A program made the position numbers and the translations under genes. From Candidatus Heimdallarchaeota archaeon (lineage in GTDB: Archaea; Asgardarchaeota; Heimdallarchaeia; Hodarchaeales; Hodarchaeaceae), in the NCBI GenBank assembly GCA_020353515.1, contig CP070695.1:756957-820956 (forward strand): a stretch of 64,000 nt of DNA. Direction: 5' to 3'. The notes under the pieces are model-generated. The model had not been told where the DNA came from, made no database searches, and saw nothing but the letters and a program-made list of their open reading frames with translations. How positions within the stretch are numbered: position 1 is the stretch's first letter; each line of letters begins with the position of its first letter. Positions 52,666 to 61,955 of the stretch are shown one piece after another.

Positions 52666-55137
52666 TCAGGAATCTGACCACGTTGCCTTAATGAGAATAG
52701 CCTCCTCCTTTTCAAAATCAATTGGGATACCTTCTGTTGCTTCGTCCGTTGTTACTTTGAATTTAGCTCTTTTTTCTATTATATCGAGAGATTTAATTTC
52801 AATTGTCCAAAAACCATTTCCTATTCTCATAAATATAACTTTACACGCTAAAAATCTCGGAACTGGATTATAGGCAATGAAATTAAGCTTAAGAGGAGGA
52901 AATATACTTAAAGCTTGAAAATCAAATAGATCTAAATTTAAAAGCATGATTTCTGGTTTATTACATTTTGCCAAGGCTTCAAACATTAAATATAACCAAA
53001 TTACCTCTCCTGAACCATAAATCTCCCTGCCAATTACACCTGTACGAGAACCCTTTGGAGCTATTTCTTGAGATTCTGAAAAATGAGGAGGTGTTTCAAG
53101 CATCTCAAGATCTTCAAAAGGAATGAATTTACAGGGAGTTTCCCAGCGGGCTGGATATATAAATTCTTGATTTAAAACATTTGAGAAGTAGTAGAAGCTA
53201 TTTATTCTAATAAGATTAAAAAATTTCAGCATTCCATGAATGGGGAATTTTATTTTAGTTGAATTTATAATAACCTTGAGGAAAATTAACCATGGATATA
53301 TGGATTCTAAGTTTTCTTTCATTGCTGGGTATCTAATACCAACACATGCCATTACTAAACCTTTAGTGCGACGTTTTCCTTTCCAATTAAACGAATTATC
53401 GTCATACCAGTAGAACATTCGTAGTTCATTAAGAATATTAAAATATGCACTTTCTATATGTAATTCATTGCCAGTAATTCGATATAATTCTGTTAATCCT
53501 GCTATACCATAAGCAATTTCAAGAGGTTCCCAAAACAATTCATCTGGGGAGAATTTCATGAGTTTCTTTGCTGCATTTTTAGCTTCTAGAAGGAATCGAT
53601 CCTCTTTAAATAAATAAAAAGCCTGAATCATAATATACAAATAAATCCCCAAACAAGCAAAGTTTTTGGCTTTCATCTTCCAAAGAATATCTTTTTTGCC
53701 TCTTGCTTTAATTAAGGCATTTTTTCTTTTATGATCTGAATCAAGTTCATCTTTAAGCGGTTTTAATGAAAAGGGGTCATAAAAAGCAGTGATCTCATAA
53801 TTATGTCCTTGTACAAATCTTATCACTTCATTAATCATTTTCTTAAGACTAGAGATATAATTTAAATGAACAGGAACCAATGGAATTAATCGAATAAACC
53901 AAGCAAATCTAGTAATAGGTTCAAAAAAATACCAAGAATCACCAATCGAGTACTTTGTTGGCTTCATTATTCTAATCCCATGAAAATCATCATACTGAAT
54001 ATTATTATACAGGAAATTTGTTTTTGGATCAATAAAACTTTGGAGAGACTTACTAGTACGCTTAACATGATCCATTTGAGAGTCATTTTTGTGAAGTTGC
54101 AAGTAAAGTATCCATGGAGGTAGAAGATCAAAAAATGTCATTGTTTCAAATGTATTTATTTTTCCTATTGTTTCTCGACGATTAAATTCTGATTTATCAG
54201 CTACATAAGCGTGATATTTTGGTGAATTTGGATCCACCCAACAGAGTTCTTCTTTCATAAGATCAGTAATGCAACCTTTACTAAATTTCCACCATGAGAG
54301 GTTATTAGAAGGAAATGGTGTGTAACCTGAAATCAATGTGAAGCATCTAGAGACAAGAGCTGCTACTGCTTCCCATTTACTTGGTTTCTCATAGCGATAA
54401 TTTTGAGATAAAAAAAAATCAAAAATCATTTCAAAATTTGCTGGAATTTCTATACGTTTTGGAAGCTGTATTCTATTAAGTAGTCCAAACGAACCATCAA
54501 CTTTAGTACCACATTCGTATATTGAAAATCTTTCAAAAGTTTCTGGAGACATCCAATTCATTTTAGAAAAATCTAAAAAGAAATAGGTTTCAATTCTTGA
54601 ATCAGGATTCCAAACATAAGCTGCTGGCATATCATTGGATTTCCATTCATCTGTGGGTGGTGTATGTCGAGTTGGTTGATTAATTGTAACAGCTTCAGTA
54701 CTATTATATTTGGGTAAAAGCTTCATTCTAATTTCAGGTGCAGTGTTATCAAACTGAATCTTTTCGTTGAAAACTACTTTTATTCGAATATGAAACCATG
54801 GATACGTTTTTTCATTGACAACAATATCCATGAATACTTCAATATTTTTTATTACAGATTTATTCTCTAAAAATATATGAAAAGAATTATCTGTCCGTAT
54901 TAATTCAGTCATTTTTGATGGATTTACATTAAATTGGTTTTCAAGTGAAATCAAAGGCAACAATAAATTCTGTTTCCATTTAGAAGACTTACATGCTGAT
55001 AAGATTATGTAAATTGTACCTTCCTTGTGTGAGAACGAGATCTTTTGATTATTCATTATAAAATTAATATCTTCTGTGATCTTTTTTTCCTCCGTTTCTT
55101 GGAATTTACAGAGTAGAAAATTTGTTTTTAACTTCAA
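52666..55137 (-). CDS. Large protein of unknown function, possible alpha/alpha-barrel
   Basis: This 823-residue protein has no membrane helices and no signal peptide. Residues 1-270 are beta-rich with aromatic residues (WNPDSRIETYFFLDFSKMNW). From about 280 to 690 it is largely helical, with aromatic-rich segments such as DELFWEPLEIAYGIAGLTELYRIT and FYWYDDNSFNWKGKRRTKG, which recall six-hairpin glycosidase or lanthionine-synthetase-like barrels. The C-terminal 110 residues are beta-rich again. No catalytic residues could be assigned. It interrupts the plus-strand transport genes on the opposite strand. Confidence 0.6.
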   Translation of the reverse strand: MKLKTNFLLCKFQETEEKKITEDINFIMNNQKISFSHKEGTIYIILSACKSSKWKQNLLLPLISLENQFNVNPSKMTELIRTDNSFHIFLENKSVIKNIEVFMDIVVNEKTYPWFHIRIKVVFNEKIQFDNTAPEIRMKLLPKYNSTEAVTINQPTRHTPPTDEWKSNDMPAAYVWNPDSRIETYFFLDFSKMNWMSPETFERFSIYECGTKVDGSFGLLNRIQLPKRIEIPANFEMIFDFFLSQNYRYEKPSKWEAVAALVSRCFTLISGYTPFPSNNLSWWKFSKGCITDLMKEELCWVDPNSPKYHAYVADKSEFNRRETIGKINTFETMTFFDLLPPWILYLQLHKNDSQMDHVKRTSKSLQSFIDPKTNFLYNNIQYDDFHGIRIMKPTKYSIGDSWYFFEPITRFAWFIRLIPLVPVHLNYISSLKKMINEVIRFVQGHNYEITAFYDPFSLKPLKDELDSDHKRKNALIKARGKKDILWKMKAKNFACLGIYLYIMIQAFYLFKEDRFLLEAKNAAKKLMKFSPDELFWEPLEIAYGIAGLTELYRITGNELHIESAYFNILNELRMFYWYDDNSFNWKGKRRTKGLVMACVGIRYPAMKENLESIYPWLIFLKVIINSTKIKFPIHGMLKFFNLIRINSFYYFSNVLNQEFIYPARWETPCKFIPFEDLEMLETPPHFSESQEIAPKGSRTGVIGREIYGSGEVIWLYLMFEALAKCNKPEIMLLNLDLFDFQALSIFPPLKLNFIAYNPVPRFLACKVIFMRIGNGFWTIEIKSLDIIEKRAKFKVTTDEATEGIPIDFEKEEAILIKATWSDS

Positions 55138-55332
55138 TTCTTTATGTAAGCATATGATAAGGAATAAAATTCATTGATTCTTGCCTATTATTTCATGATA
55201 AAATTACTTTCGTGTTTCTATTCTGAAGTGGGCATTTTATATGGGTTCTCCTATCTACACAAAATTTAAAATATTGTCTAATGCATCTGTTTTATCTGTT
55301 AATCTCCAAAATAATTCGGATAATTCAGGCTT

Positions 55333-57483
55333 GTGATTTATATGAGTGACAAAATTATTGAAAAGGAATCGCAAACAGGACCTAGAACAGGTTTGACTAT
55401 TAGATCTTTAATTATTGCTTTAGTGATTCTATTCTTCTGGGGATTATTAAGTATATTTAGTGGAAATTTTGGTCAGGCTCCCCAAATATTCATAGAAGAA
55501 ATGTCCATTCTCTTTCCGTTCTTTATTTTGGTTTTTGGTCTTCAAGCTCTTGAAAGAATTAGGATAAGGGGAATTAAATTAAGTAGACAAGAGCTTACCT
55601 TTATTTGGGCAATGTTAATTGTTGGTATTCCTATTACAAGTAGTGGTTTTATTGCTGGAAGATTGTTACTTAATGCAATGTATTCTCACCAAAGTGATGA
55701 ACCTTTCGCACCTTTATCTGGATGGGCTCCAGCATTCTGGGCTCCTTCTGAAGAAGAAATCCTCAGAGCCTATGCGGGTGGAGTTCTTCCTGATTTTACG
55801 GAATGGCTAATCCCATTAGCATTCTGGGGAATTACATGCATTGCTTGGGCTTTTATGTGTTTATTTTTGATCCAAATATTTAGAAAACCTTGGGTTGATG
55901 TTGAAAGACTGGCTTTTCCATTAGCTCAACCTGTCCAAGAACTCTTAGAATCTCCTTTAGCCGTACCAGAGGAGAAAAAGAGAAGATATTTTTGGCTTGC
56001 ACTTGGGTCACTACTTGGTATTAGTTATTCTTCACTTGAATTCTTACGTGTTGCTTTCCCTGATTGGGGTGATTTTCTTGCGGATGTAGATATATTTGGA
56101 TGGATACTAGGAAGAGCTTGGTCTATAACAATTGATTTTGGGGAAGTATTCGGTTTAAGTGCGATTTTACCAAATGCACAACTTGTCGCTCGTCCAGAAC
56201 CCGTTATGATTGCTGCATTTCTATTAGTTTCATTGAATGTCTTGCTTTCTGGCATAATTTTTTGGCTTTTTTTCTGGGTTTTATTACCTGTAGGTATGAC
56301 TGAATTGGGAATAATAGATGCCCCTGCTTCAGTTGCAGCCTCTCCTCCTTATATTGACTTAGGATTTGGGCGCGTTGGGGGAATTTCACTCTTTGCTTTT
56401 GGAGAATTTGGAATGCTTTTTGGCGTTGTTATTTGGGCTGTCATTCTACAACGTCGATATCTTTGGAGATCAATAAAAGCGATATGGGATCCCGCTATAA
56501 TAGATGAAAGTGGTGAACCTATATCGTATAGAACTGCTTGGATTGGTTTTCTACTTTGTGGGGTCATTTTTTTCTCAAGCTTACTTTTAAGTGGCTCTCC
56601 CCTTGTGATGGCGATATACACCGTCATATTCTTAGTAATAGGATATATTGCTGGTGCCCGTCTTAGAGCAGAAACCGCTGGAATGGGAATTGGTCACCCA
56701 GGGTATATTCATCTGCATGGGATGCATTCTGTTCGGCTTTTTGTTGGTGAAGAAAACGCTGGAACAGGTGGTTTTTATGTAACCTCAATGTGGATGCAGT
56801 TTTTTCAGAGAGATGCTGCTCCAACCACCCCAGCCATTTCTTCACTTGAGGCGTACAATATCGCTAGAATCACTAATACGCGTACAAGAGACATTTTTGT
56901 TGCCCATAGCATCGGTATCCTAGGAATAATATTGTTGTGTCTTATTTCTTGGCCAATTTTTGCTTATTCGTATGGATTAGCAAACGAATGGTCAGCTGAA
57001 GCAGGACACAATCAAGATTATAGCGAATCAACTATGGAGCTAGCTGCAGGCGGATTTTGGGATCATAGAAGTTATGAAATTGATATCTGGGGTCAAGCCA
57101 TTTTAGGAATGGTTTTTGCTATAGGTCTCAATATACTTCGATTAAGTAGACCTTGGTTACCATTGAATCCGATTGCTGCACCTATCATTTTAAGCCTAAG
57201 AGGGCCTTATTGGTGGTTACCTATGTTGTTTGCTTATCTTATTAAATTCCTCGTTGTCCGGATTGGTGGAACAAAAGCTTATACTACTTATCTCCTTCCA
57301 GCTGCGGTAGGATACCTTATTGGAACTGCAGGTGTTTGGGGTTATGCCCTAATAGTAGTAATGATTCCTCTACTCTTTCCATTTGTAGCAGGAGCCTTTT
57401 TTGATTTAATAGTTCTTGCTATTTGGGTATTATCTATCTTAGCAACAATTCTATATTTAATTCTAAGTTTAATAAAGAGATGA
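55333..57483 (+). CDS. OPT-like (DUF6785-type) polytopic transporter
   Basis: This 716-residue protein has at least twelve membrane helices. Recognisable blocks are VDVERLAFPLAQPVQELLES after the first helix group and SVRLFVGEENAGTGGFYVTS in the second, with RPWLPLNPIAAPI and LRGPYWWLPMLFAYLIK near the end. They match DUF6785/DUF6784 proteins, which are related to oligopeptide transporters. It probably moves a small peptide or metal-ligand complex across the membrane. The giant fusion gene starts 12 bases downstream, so the two are one operon. Confidence 0.8.
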   Translation: MIYMSDKIIEKESQTGPRTGLTIRSLIIALVILFFWGLLSIFSGNFGQAPQIFIEEMSILFPFFILVFGLQALERIRIRGIKLSRQELTFIWAMLIVGIPITSSGFIAGRLLLNAMYSHQSDEPFAPLSGWAPAFWAPSEEEILRAYAGGVLPDFTEWLIPLAFWGITCIAWAFMCLFLIQIFRKPWVDVERLAFPLAQPVQELLESPLAVPEEKKRRYFWLALGSLLGISYSSLEFLRVAFPDWGDFLADVDIFGWILGRAWSITIDFGEVFGLSAILPNAQLVARPEPVMIAAFLLVSLNVLLSGIIFWLFFWVLLPVGMTELGIIDAPASVAASPPYIDLGFGRVGGISLFAFGEFGMLFGVVIWAVILQRRYLWRSIKAIWDPAIIDESGEPISYRTAWIGFLLCGVIFFSSLLLSGSPLVMAIYTVIFLVIGYIAGARLRAETAGMGIGHPGYIHLHGMHSVRLFVGEENAGTGGFYVTSMWMQFFQRDAAPTTPAISSLEAYNIARITNTRTRDIFVAHSIGILGIILLCLISWPIFAYSYGLANEWSAEAGHNQDYSESTMELAAGGFWDHRSYEIDIWGQAILGMVFAIGLNILRLSRPWLPLNPIAAPIILSLRGPYWWLPMLFAYLIKFLVVRIGGTKAYTTYLLPAAVGYLIGTAGVWGYALIVVMIPLLFPFVAGAFFDLIVLAIWVLSILATILYLILSLIKR

Positions 57484-57494
57484 TGGTGGCCCTA

Positions 57495-60400
57495 ATGACA
57501 AAGTCGAAACTTGTCATCATCTTTTTTTTTTTCCTTATGTTTAATGTTATAGTTCACGTTTTCACGAATGATTTCTGCAGTAATATTATAAGTTGGGAAG
57601 AAAATAAGACAATTACTAGAGAGAACATTACAGGGAGAATAGATGACCTAATAGATTTCCTAGACTTAAGTAATCAAATAAATGAAACCTATTTTGGGAA
57701 CATTGAAGGCCATATAAAGACACTTTCAGAATTCGGAAGTCGTGTAACTGGCTATCCTGGGTATGAGCAAACGGTTGATTATATTCTTGATTTTTTTCAA
57801 AATCAAAATCTATCGAATGTCGAAACAATGTCATATCCACTATTAGTACCACTTGAAAAGAATACTCACATAGAGATAAAAGGGGAAAATTATACAGCAT
57901 ATGCTCTTACTCCTAATTCTGTTCACTCATGCAAAACACCTCCGCATGGAGTATCTGGAAAACTAATTTATGGTGGATCAGGTAGATATTCTGATCTTGA
58001 TGGAAAGAACATCGATGGATCAATCGTTGTCATGGAATTTAATACGAACGATAATTGGCTTAATATAGCTGGTTTAGGAGCCAGAGGAGTCATTTTCCTA
58101 GCCCCTAATGATACTAATCGTTTTGAAGCTGAATCAAAATCAATAGATATTCCTCTTAATTTTCCCCGTTTTTACATTCGCAACTATACGACTATAGAAG
58201 CTGTTAAAGGATTCGCACAACAGTATAATCAAACTGTAACTCTTTATTCTGATATCGAAATGACTATGATTGAAGCCAAAAATGTGATGGGAATATTATC
58301 TGGTAAAAGTGATGATCAAATCATTATTTCTGCTTATTTTGATTCTTCATCAGTAGTTCCTTCTATATCACCTGGAGCTGATGAAGCATGCGGGATCGCC
58401 ACTCTCTTAGAATTAATACGTGTTATAAATGATAATAAATTTATACCTCAAAAAACAATCATGTTTTTAGCTCTCTCTGGTCATAATCAAGCTGCAGCAG
58501 GAGCAAGAGAATTTGTCTATCAAAATTATGAGTCATTAAATCGGGAATCAGGAATTAAGCTTTTTCTTACATTAGATCTTTCTGCTTCCAATTATAAGAT
58601 TGGTATAAATCCATACGGTTATTTGTATCGATTTAAACTACAATTTACTACAGCGACAAATTTAGAAGGAAGGATAAAGGATGTTGGAGAAAAATATTTG
58701 GTTGAATACGCTTCACATATTCGTGAAGCCTCTACCTACAATTTTGAAGTGAAATCATATGTCAGAAAACAACGATTCGAGGATATTGCTCCGATTACCT
58801 TTGTGGGGGATCAGGAGCCCTTCGTTGCAAGTAATGTCATTGGATTATCTTTTTTTACTAGCGAATCTCATCGATTAAGGTTTAATACTCCCTTTGACCT
58901 TCCTAAATATTTACATATGGATCACCTAAAGTCACAAGTAGTTTATTCTATTTGTGCTGTAGCTCAGCTTATCTTAGAGGCGAACTTAGATCAAGTATTA
59001 GACTTAGAGCATAAAGATTTCTCAATAAGGCATACAACTCACGTTGGATACGGGATTATTCAAGGCCATTGTAAAGAACGTAATGAAACAACCGCTTGGT
59101 TTTCTGACGTTCCAGATGTTGTTATCCGTGTTTCATCTTGGGATCCAAGTCGTGGACTTTATGGGGAATACACCTATCTCACTAAAACTGATAATGATGG
59201 ATTCTTTGAAATTCATGGAATTTCCTCCTCTCAGCCTGATATTAACTTAGAATTCATTGCTGAGGCGTATGAATTTGATTCTGAAGGTAATTTAATCAAA
59301 GCAACCAATTTAGGATCATATGGGCAAACTTTTGAGCGGTCGAATAAGCTCAGAAGTAAAACAATTACAATTAATCCTACTGTGTTTAAGTGTGGCACAA
59401 TTTCATTATTTGAAGTAACACATCCCTATACTCAAGCTCTCTCTGCTGGTTCACTTACCTATCAAGTACTAGATCCAGAAACAAGAAATCTTTACTTTTC
59501 ATTTGGATATATTGGGGCCAAATCAGTTAGTTTAGTTTTTCTTAATCCCAATACACCCTCAGTAATGGTTGGAGAATTACCAGATGCAGTGTTAGGGGTT
59601 TATATTACGAATTCAAGTGATGAAAAACCGAGAGGAGAGGGCTATAAGGTTCAAATGGGCGAACATCAGAATCTAGGGATTTCATCATTTATGACCTCTT
59701 TAGATCTTCAAGCAGCAACGAAAACTTACGTGGATTTATACACAAGCTATAATATTTATGATTCATTGGTTGATGATACTTTTGGAAGAGCAATTAGTCT
59801 TATGGATACTGCTCTTCTTCAGAAAAATGATCTAGAATACTCAAAGGCAATTGTTACTATCAAGGAAGTTCAAACTTGGTCTTTGGACGCTTTCAAACAA
59901 GCTAGACGAGTTATTGAGGATGGAACATCGACCACAATATTTTTTGCCATCCTGCTTCTTCCTTTCTCATTCGCACTTGCTTCCCTACTTTTTACTTTTG
60001 AAAGTGGTATTAAACGAATTATGGTGACTAGTATAATATATGGAACAACCTTAGCATTTTTCTATATCATTCACCCTGGTCTTCATTTATCATCTAATAT
60101 TTTTATGATAATAATAGGAATAATTGCTATTATTTTTGTATTTCCAGCCTTCTACATGATTTATCAAGAAGGGTATGATTATTTAAAGAGTTTAAGAGTC
60201 AAGATAATTGGAGCGCATTTTGCTGATACTAGTCGAACTTCAACTATTTTGATTGCGATGAGTACTGGTATCGCTAGAATGAAAAAACGAAAAGGAAGGA
60301 CAGTAATTGCCCTCTCTGGCATCGTACTCATTACATTTTCCTTAACACTTTTTACATCTGCGAGTACACAGGTTGCTGTGTCCACTAGAGGAGTGGAACT

Positions 60401-61946
60401 AGAAACACCTTATAATGGTGTCTATTTTAGAGTGAAGGATTGGGTAGAGCCGCTATCTGAGGATTTATATGATTTCCTAAACGTGAAATATGGTGAAACA
60501 ATAACTATCTCTTCCCGCTGGTGGTTATACCCTCCATCACAGGAAGCAAATGGATTTTTGAAAGTAACAAACATAAATGGAATAAATAGTTGGGAAGGAG
60601 AGGCAGTATTAGGTTTAACCGCAGATGAACCTTCCTTTCACCCAATTATTTCATCCATGTTAATTGAGGGTGCTTGGTTTAATAGCTCTAACGGTATGGA
60701 GTGTATTCTCTCTGAATTTTCTGCTAATGCTCTAGATGTTCAAGTTAATGACTCTATTATTTGGTCTGGATCTAAATTCAATGTTACTGGTATAATAAAA
60801 GAAGAATCGTTTGATGAGATTCAAGATTTTGATGGAGAAGAAATTACTCCAAAAAATAATCGTGCACCTTCTCCAAGTGTTCATTTACCTACTCGATTGA
60901 TATTTATTCTTCCAGCAGAAACAGCCAAAGACTTTGGTGCATCTTTATACTCAATTTCCATCTTGGCGAATGAGGAAGTAGCTATTGATATCGCTGACTC
61001 TGTTTCCTCGACTTATGGACGTTATCTGGAAGTTAAGGTTGGTAATAATGGTATAGTGTCAACTCATAAAAGAGTTATACAAGATCTTGGAAGAGGATTA
61101 GTTGAAATGGGAATACCTCTTACTATAGCGATTTTATTGATGGTTAACACCAGCATAAGTACTGTGTATGAATCAAAAAAAGAAATTGCGATTTTCACAT
61201 CTTTAGGGTTGGCACCTTTCCATATCGCTGGATTATTCTTGGCTGAATTTCTGGTTTATGCTGTTATAGGTTCTGTGGTTGGTTACTTGGGTGGAATAAC
61301 CATAGCAGTTATACTTTCGGCTATAGGAATGTTTCCTGAATCACTAGCTATTAATTATTCATCTGGATCTGTAATTAATGCTTTAGGTTTTGGAATTGTT
61401 GGGATCCTACTTAGCACAATATATCCCCTTCGAATTTCTGCGAAAATGTCTGTACCTTCAGTTCGAAGAGCTTGGGAACTCGCAACCTCTCCTCAAGAGG
61501 ATGGTGTTCATTGGTCAATCCCATTACCATTTGTTGCTGCAACTGAACATGAAGCAGAAGGTATTATTCAATTTTTACACGAATTTTTTATTATCTATGA
61601 GTCTGAAAGTGTTGGCGGCGCATTTTTTGCTCAGAATATTAGAGTGATTGAGAAAAAAGAACCTAGGCGAGAAAAACACCTCAAGGCTACAGTTAACTTG
61701 GCTCCGTTTGACATGGGTTTGAAACAGAATGTAGATATTTACACTTATTTAGACGAAATCAAATATCGATATATATTTGAGATTGAATTAGAGCGATTAG
61801 AAGGAATATTATCAGCATGGGAAACCTCTGTAAGACGTTTTGTTGACAGTATTAGGAAACAGCTCCTAATCTGGAGAAGTCTTTCAAAAGAAGAGAAAGC
61901 AACTAAATCAAAGGAATTTCAGATTGGAATACAAGAGGAAGAATGA
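57495..61946 (+). CDS. Giant PA-M28-like-FtsX fusion with degenerate peptidase site
   Basis: With ATG 57495 (GGTGG five bases upstream) the protein has about 1483 residues. It starts with a signal or anchor helix, then an M28-like peptidase fold with an inserted PA domain (residues about 110-250). The usual M28 ligand HxD reads AYFDS (Y281), the bridging aspartate D296 is kept in GADEACG, and the catalytic/ligand EE pair is replaced by HN (H330-N331). D361 and H459 may remain. A beta-sandwich region follows (about 520-750), then membrane helices from about 812 and an FtsX permease module to about 1325 with YESKKEIAIFTSLGL. A cytoplasmic tail closes it. Probably a non-enzymatic ligand-binding domain fused to a permease. 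Confidence 0.8.
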   Translation: MTKSKLVIIFFFFLMFNVIVHVFTNDFCSNIISWEENKTITRENITGRIDDLIDFLDLSNQINETYFGNIEGHIKTLSEFGSRVTGYPGYEQTVDYILDFFQNQNLSNVETMSYPLLVPLEKNTHIEIKGENYTAYALTPNSVHSCKTPPHGVSGKLIYGGSGRYSDLDGKNIDGSIVVMEFNTNDNWLNIAGLGARGVIFLAPNDTNRFEAESKSIDIPLNFPRFYIRNYTTIEAVKGFAQQYNQTVTLYSDIEMTMIEAKNVMGILSGKSDDQIIISAYFDSSSVVPSISPGADEACGIATLLELIRVINDNKFIPQKTIMFLALSGHNQAAAGAREFVYQNYESLNRESGIKLFLTLDLSASNYKIGINPYGYLYRFKLQFTTATNLEGRIKDVGEKYLVEYASHIREASTYNFEVKSYVRKQRFEDIAPITFVGDQEPFVASNVIGLSFFTSESHRLRFNTPFDLPKYLHMDHLKSQVVYSICAVAQLILEANLDQVLDLEHKDFSIRHTTHVGYGIIQGHCKERNETTAWFSDVPDVVIRVSSWDPSRGLYGEYTYLTKTDNDGFFEIHGISSSQPDINLEFIAEAYEFDSEGNLIKATNLGSYGQTFERSNKLRSKTITINPTVFKCGTISLFEVTHPYTQALSAGSLTYQVLDPETRNLYFSFGYIGAKSVSLVFLNPNTPSVMVGELPDAVLGVYITNSSDEKPRGEGYKVQMGEHQNLGISSFMTSLDLQAATKTYVDLYTSYNIYDSLVDDTFGRAISLMDTALLQKNDLEYSKAIVTIKEVQTWSLDAFKQARRVIEDGTSTTIFFAILLLPFSFALASLLFTFESGIKRIMVTSIIYGTTLAFFYIIHPGLHLSSNIFMIIIGIIAIIFVFPAFYMIYQEGYDYLKSLRVKIIGAHFADTSRTSTILIAMSTGIARMKKRKGRTVIALSGIVLITFSLTLFTSASTQVAVSTRGVELETPYNGVYFRVKDWVEPLSEDLYDFLNVKYGETITISSRWWLYPPSQEANGFLKVTNINGINSWEGEAVLGLTADEPSFHPIISSMLIEGAWFNSSNGMECILSEFSANALDVQVNDSIIWSGSKFNVTGIIKEESFDEIQDFDGEEITPKNNRAPSPSVHLPTRLIFILPAETAKDFGASLYSISILANEEVAIDIADSVSSTYGRYLEVKVGNNGIVSTHKRVIQDLGRGLVEMGIPLTIAILLMVNTSISTVYESKKEIAIFTSLGLAPFHIAGLFLAEFLVYAVIGSVVGYLGGITIAVILSAIGMFPESLAINYSSGSVINALGFGIVGILLSTIYPLRISAKMSVPSVRRAWELATSPQEDGVHWSIPLPFVAATEHEAEGIIQFLHEFFIIYESESVGGAFFAQNIRVIEKKEPRREKHLKATVNLAPFDMGLKQNVDIYTYLDEIKYRYIFEIELERLEGILSAWETSVRRFVDSIRKQLLIWRSLSKEEKATKSKEFQIGIQEEE

Positions 61947-61955
61947 GGTTAATGA

